A DNA stretch of 64,000 nt from Bostrychus sinensis (Eukaryota > Chordata > Actinopteri > Gobiiformes > Eleotridae): assembly GCA_020698575.1 (NCBI GenBank), contig CM036252.1, forward strand, positions 22,419,706-22,483,705, read 5' to 3'. The notes under the pieces were generated by a model, which saw only the letters and a list, made by a program, of their open reading frames with translations, was not told the origin of the DNA and did not search any database. Below are positions 58,430-64,000 of the stretch, piece by piece. The translations under genes were made by a program, and so were the position numbers. Positions within the stretch are counted from its first letter, which is position 1; each line of letters starts with the position of its first letter.

Positions 58430-58775
58430 GAGGGAACAACACTTCCAAATAAAAGGAAGATTGGATTCAGCAGCAGAGGGGTTGGAGAAAGGGGGGTAAA
58501 AAAAGAGAAACACCAAGAATCGTGTGTCAGAGGCAGAAAGTAGAGAGTGTGAGAGAGCAAGCAAGTTGGAGTGTGAGAATCGCTCCTGCCCTCTGTCTTC
58601 ACACACTGCTGGTTGCATGTGTGCCTGTGTATGTGTGCACCGCCTCTCCTTGTGCTCTCTCTCTCTCTCCCTGACACACACTCAGACGTGCGCATACACA
58701 GAGAGCGAGGGGGAGAGAGGGAGTGTGAGGGGAGAGAACACATCGCAGCAGAGATGCAGCAGGAGGTTTTCAGAG
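58430..58775 (+). other. Candidate 5' leader exon of the right-edge gene
   Basis: From the presumed start downstream of the TATA box the exon ends TTTTCAGAG before gtacgt, a consensus donor. It contains several ATGs; the last (58754, MQQEVFR) would splice into exon 2 and run out of frame past the main start codon before stopping. This is an overlapping upstream frame that could limit translation. Confidence 0.45.
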
Positions 58776-61700
58776 GTACGTTCTCTCGTATGCTTGCCTT
58801 CCTGAGAGACAGACAGACAGAATAAGAGGAAGAGAGGCTGTATTCAGTTGTTTTCCTGCTTGTTTTTCTTGCTGCTGTGGCGGTGTTTGCTGCGCGGGTT
58901 TGTATTATAGCGTGCGTGTGCTTGGGGTGTGTTAGTGGGTGTGCGTTTTTATGCCCTGTGTGTTTGTGAAAGGTATTTCTGCGCGTGTTTGTGCCTACGC
59001 TGGATCTGTCCGTGCCTCTGCGTGTGTGCCAATAACAGGCCTCTTCTCCCTCATCCTCCCCTCTGTCGCACCACGCAGTTCTTTTTCAAAAGCGATGACT
59101 CGTTTGGAGATTGTGATGAAACTTTTAATTTATTGAAAGAGCTTGCGTCTGTGTTATTCACAGCAATCGGAGCAGCCAGCTCACATTAGAACAAGAATTA
59201 AACTAATTTTAGGCTTTGTTGTTAGTGGGCCATCCCCCTTACCCCTGTCCATCAACTCACTTACAACACTTGAGGAAGTATTTTAAGCAATAACTTGTAT
59301 GTAGATTATAGTAAAGATATCAAAAAGTGATTTTGCTCTTTTTTGGCCATTGGCTGCTCTGTGTGTCATTTTTACCAGCATGCTCTTTCGCTAGAGCTGG
59401 TCTCTTGTACAGCAGCAGAGGGCATATTGATGTCACCAGCCTTGTTGTTTCTGCCCTAAGCCTTACTTTTTTTCTTTTTCCAAAACAACAGAGCATCTGC
59501 TGCCAACTACTCTACATTCCTGGTTTCCATGGATGCCATGCCGAGCCTCTGAGCTTAATGTATGGAAAATATGATCCACTGTGCCAAAGGGGTCATAGGT
59601 CAGACAATAGGAAGTTTATGTTCTTGCTGCTCTTTGGGGTCATACTGTATAATGGAAGGGAGCACTGATGTGCCTTTAGTTAGTCTTAAACATTACATAA
59701 AAGTAATTTATTATTAGGTTTTGTGTACCCAGTGTCCCATATTGTGCTCACACAGAAACTACAACAGTACTCAAGGCAGCCACTGTGCTAATAACATTTG
59801 GTAGCGTCCTTGATAACTCCCTGTAAAACTCCCATGAGAGTTTTACACTTCTACAGAGAATGTGCATGAAATTGAAAATTATTTTGGATAAATTGCCTCA
59901 AAAAGGTCACTAGTGTTACTTTGCCCACTTTTTTTGTAATCTCAGTGTGCCCCAGCTTGTCCCCTGATTTTGTTGCAGCTTATGTGAATTATGTGCTGGG
60001 CTAAGATCTGACAGACCGTGTAGAGTAGGGCGTTTTGGACATGGCAGGTTCGCTGGTGCGTGGAGTGGCATGTGAAAACCCACGATACAACAGTTTACAT
60101 GTGAAGAAGGGGTGTGAGAGGGGGTAAGTGGGCCTTGCGGACAGTCACGCTGAGGAGATCTGAAAGACAAGGAAACCATGAAATGTGAACATCGCACAAA
60201 TGTGTTTGAAGTTACCTCTACCTCCTCTACTCACCACCAATACCTTGTCTGCTAAACCACTGCTGGCCCTGCCAGCCTTCCATTTTTACCCTCCTCTCTT
60301 TATCCCATCTGGCTGTCTCCTACGCTCCTCTGGCCGGGGGGTTGTGGAGAGTTCACTAGCTTTTTCTTACTAACGATGCCCCCCACCCACACACAAATGC
60401 ACTCTCCTCTGTACGTACCAACTGCTGCAGCATTGGTTGGGCCCCTCTAGCTGCCCCTCTCTGGGACCAGGCCCAACACCTTCCTCTTGCCGTCATGGTT
60501 CTTGCAACTGGCTCACCAGGCTGGTAGACCGTAGCCCCCCATGTTCAGCCAGCAGGCACCCCAGTTACCCTTCTATGCACTCACACAATTACTGCTAAAT
60601 AGTATTGTCTCAAGAAATCCAGTATTGCTTAATTTTTACTGCGTTCTCAAATATTTTATTATTTAAAAAAGACAAAAAATAAAAACCTACAGATTATCTG
60701 TATTTTACTTAAACATGCTTATGCATTGCTTGCTTGCTTGCATGCTGCGCTGAATTTGTGTTTAATGGGGAGGACATTTATTAAATAATTTCATTGTAAT
60801 TGCTTACAAAGAAAGCCACATTAACAATATCAAAATAAAAAACACAGCAAAAACTTTTAAAAGCTAACCATAAAAAACATGACACTATACAAACTTAATT
60901 TACTTATATACTGTCAGTAATGATTTTAGCACCATATAGGGGACATATTAACTTTTAGCTATTATCATTAATTTCTGTGCCTTCTCTGTGACAGACACTC
61001 AGACAAACTGGCCAAAAGCGTGGTGATGTGAAAAAAGCGTGGTAACTGATTTCTAATTGTTATTTGTCAGGCAGCACAGGCACCAGTTTCAGTGCAGAAC
61101 AAACATATTGCTCAAACGGCTCGTTCAAGGTCTTGAGCTGGTTCACCAGCCAAACTCCTTGTGTATCTGTTGTGCAAGGCAACTTTAACTGTGGTATTAC
61201 CAATGATTCTGGTGTGACAAAATTTTTGTCATTGACAGAAGTAAAATGTTATTGAGTTTAAAAATGTTCACATGTTGTAATATCAAGTAATGTAAATTGA
61301 CTTACATTTTGAAGGATTTTGAAACGTATAGTTTACAGTGGTCTAGTTAGCAACTTGCCCTTCACAACCTAAGCATCTGTTTGCACTGTTCTGTCATGCT
61401 TCCACGAGCAGAAATAGATGAGGACTTTTTAGGCCCACTCGTGTTTGTTTGCACTCAACATCCTGATGCAGAGAGGTGTGGGAACAGGGCTGCTGTGTAT
61501 TTTCCTTTGCTTTAGGACCATGCCACCATAATGGTCACTTTTTTTTTCTGTTTGACAATGTAATGTCAATGTGTGTTTAAATCACCTAAATGAAATATGT
61601 TTTCACAATATTTTGTTTTTCTTCAGTTTTAGAAGGCTCTATTTTATTTTACCATTATCGAAAGCAATGATAGAAAGCAGTGACTCATTTATTTTGCACA

Positions 61701-63625
61701 AGTATGTAAAATAAAATCACCTGTTTGCACATATTATTTATGGTTTTTCATGTAGTATGAAGTATTGCTAGCTTCATTAGTTTACATGCACAGATAAATA
61801 ACAGGATCACCTGTTTTTTTCAATACTTGCTCCAAATTGGTTTAGGGAATGGGGTATATAGAAAATTCATTCCCTAGAATACATTTACACTGCACAGTGG
61901 TTATGGATGTTGCCTGCATTCAACAAAGGTTGTTTGAATATAGAGATTTATCCTTGCTATGGACAGTTCTTGGTTCTAGCACATTTACATAGCTTCTAAT
62001 GCTGCCCATCACATTTAGACAATGTGTCGTGCAGCCTCTGTAGCATGTGTGCGTCACTGGGAGATAAAGAACAACACTGAGGGGGCGTCATACGCACTTC
62101 CCTGTCCACAGCGCAGGCATTAGATGAGATGGTGAAATTTCTAGCCTTAGCGCTGTCTTTCAGTGTGTCCGCCCACTTGTAGCAGACTGGCGCTCTCCAT
62201 AAGGGATTTCCTGCACATCTATCGCTCTGCAAATGCGACTTACAATGGCCTGTTTCAGTACACAGCAACCAAAGAGCACAAGGCTGGTGCAACAGGATTG
62301 ATCATGCACACATACATAGATACGTGTGGCCTAGACTACAACGTCATTATGTACTTCAGCTTCCTAATTCCACTTCTTTCCACCTGTACACTATGTTTAA
62401 ATGCATCTAGCACTCCTATTCACCTTTAGGTTTTAAATCTAAGTAATCTTTCTAGTAAAATTACTTTGTGGCTTGATGGTCATGGCTGCTGACTGTAGTA
62501 CATGTGTACCATGAGGAGGACACATTATAGGAGTGAGTTTTTTGTTTATGAGCTTTTTTTCCTGGGGACCTATCTGTCTGACATTCTCTTCTCCCTCACT
62601 TACACACTTTTTCTCTCTCTTTTGCTCTATCACTTTCTATCACTCTCTTCCTCACCCTTTTTCCTCCCTCCTCTTCTCTCTGCAATAACAGTGCTGACCT
62701 AGTTTCTGCCTGTTCAGGGCTGCCTGTGGAATTTTACAGCGGCCTGCCTTCCTGGCTGCCTTGCTGCTTGAAAACGTAGGCAGAAAAGCATGACTGAGGA
62801 TTTTTCTTCTCATCACATCATTATGGCCTCATACTGTCTCTGTTCTTTTTCTAAGATGGCAGATTCCAATGGAAAAATAATAGTTTTTATAAATAAATAA
62901 TAACACAAAATTTTCTTTTCCACACGAAGCTGTAGATATCTTTCACATACTAAACTATGTCCACAATGTTGGCAGTCAAATTAGAAGGGAAATAAGAATC
63001 GCCTGTCGCTCATCTACAGCTTACCTAAGATCACAGCAGACGCAAAAGGCGGAAAACACCCTGTTTTCTGTGCAGTGCACATGCATGCAATTTTCCTCCT
63101 CTTTTCTGCTCCCTCGCTGCCTTTGCCTTCACAAATAAATGGTTATGCCTGGCAAATACTTGCCAGTGCCAGGAATGGCTTACAAGATTCTTGCACAAAA
63201 GGCAAGAAACTCAGACTATTTTATAATGTTCAACAGGACCATAGATGCAACTATTTTTTTATTTTAGGGGAATCTTGATTAAATCTAAATATTTTCCAAT
63301 TAGGCATAGGGAATGTTGTGTTACGGACGAGGAAGAGATGGATCTCTGGAATGTCATTCTGAAGACTTGGCTGTGGCATGCTGAAATCTAAACCAGTACT
63401 GCCGCAGATTCATTCCTTCCCCCTACCCTCACCCTTCTCTCACTCACCATTCCTGGCTGTAGAGCTGTAAGAGTTCAGCCTTCTCGGGGGCATTCAGTTC
63501 TTTTGCGGAAAGTGTTCCATGAGTGTTACTACTGCAGAAACTTATCATGCATTATATTTTCTCAATACACATGAATGTTGATGTTAATGTTAAGCTAATA
63601 TGTTTTTGTCTGAAATGTCTTTCAG
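58776..63625 (+). other. Presumed first intron of the right-edge gene
   Basis: The region between the donor at 58776 (gtacgt) and the acceptor ending tctttcag at 63625 has no supported coding exon. It is low in recognisable repeats. Open frames here are short and without domains. Confidence 0.4.
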
Positions 63626-63641
63626 ATTTTGAGGGCTGGTC

Positions 63642-64000
63642 ATGGTGTCCGGTGAGAAGGTGTTGGACCCCATCCACGTGGGCCTTATTCAGTCTCATCT
63701 AAGCAACCACCACCTGGCTGCCGGCCTACATAGTGCAACAGAGGAAGCTACGTTCCACAAGAGCCGGCAGTTGACGCCTCTGCCTTCCCTGAAGCTGTCA
63801 TCTATAACTTTGGACACCTGTCACCCAGTTCAGACCTTACAGCTACACCTAATCAAAAAAACCTGTTCCTGTTACCAGGAAGAGAAACAAGAGGGTGTCA
63901 AGCAGTTAGAGATGAAGGCTAAAAAGCATGGAGGTCGGGGAGAGGTTGTTATGGAGGACAGATTAGAGGACATGCCTGATGGACCTAAAAATGCAAAAAT
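63642..64000 (+). CDS. N-terminal 119 residues of an unrecognised protein, cut by window edge
   Basis: After a good acceptor (ttcag, exon from 63626) the ATG at 63642 opens a frame that stays open to the last base. An in-frame TGA at 63630 makes this the first Met. The product begins MVSGEKVLDPIHVGLIQSHL, continues with a Ser/Leu/Pro segment (QLTPLPSLKLSSITLD), then a charged Lys/Glu-rich segment (EEKQEGVKQLEMKAKKHGG). There is no signal peptide or membrane segment; composition suggests a disordered, possibly nuclear protein (inference). I do not recognise the family. The 4.85-kb first intron and upstream TATA leader fit a regulated vertebrate gene. Confidence 0.65.
   Translation, partial: MVSGEKVLDPIHVGLIQSHLSNHHLAAGLHSATEEATFHKSRQLTPLPSLKLSSITLDTCHPVQTLQLHLIKKTCSCYQEEKQEGVKQLEMKAKKHGGRGEVVMEDRLEDMPDGPKNAK

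Noticed and set aside
58207..58743. A 178-codon minus-strand frame
   Set aside because: Low-complexity Ser/His/Arg from GA and CA runs, antisense to a leader exon supported by TATA and donor signals.

Overview
The window is from a vertebrate nuclear genome, almost certainly a ray-finned (teleost) fish. It carries intron-rich animal genes (RNA polymerase II subunit RPB1 with its heptad tail, macrophage capping protein CapG), GT-AG introns and fish-type repeats: Tx1/L1- and L2-clade LINE pieces, hAT-like elements with 8-bp target duplications, foldback MITEs, a solo-LTR-like insertion and the fish 'GCGAAGCGC' family. I rebuilt the exon structures by hand from splice sites, reading phase and recognised protein families.

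Layout. 1-5990: old transposon debris. 5860-27670: a tandem segmental duplication. Unit A (about 5860-15100) and unit B (about 15955-27670) each begin with a plus-strand gene for a secreted protein made of a C-type-lectin-like domain split by a threonine-rich, repeat-bearing insert, then five fibronectin type III domains and a short tail (copy 1, 6018-12994; copy 2, 16110-21345). Each unit ends with a minus-strand SPRY-domain gene, convergent with the lectin gene. It is intact in unit B (23421-27131, 445 aa, no RING or B-box) and reduced to 5' remnants in unit A (13821-14935). 28788-32859: capG, minus strand, 8 coding exons, 344 aa. 37401-38560: a hAT-like element. 40858-49873: polr2a, minus strand, 29 exons, about 1966 aa, 52 heptads, with a TATA box and several CCAAT boxes upstream. 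50160-58400: no gene I can support. 58430-64000: a plus-strand gene with a TATA-driven 5' leader exon, a 4.85-kb intron, and a coding exon that runs off the right edge; I do not recognise its product.

What stands out. The duplicated lectin-FN3 genes are the most unusual content. The paralogues are nearly identical, yet they differ in glycosylation-repeat number (3 versus 2 units of 66 nt), in one FN3 loop, in their C-terminus, and in which 3' splice site keeps the lectin-FN3 junction in frame. Different mobile elements entered intron 2 of each copy after duplication. In polr2a two single extra bases (46865 and 42201) break an otherwise perfect frame. In so essential a gene they are best read as assembly errors, which is also a caution for single-base differences between the paralogues.

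I found no tRNA, rRNA or CRISPR array.
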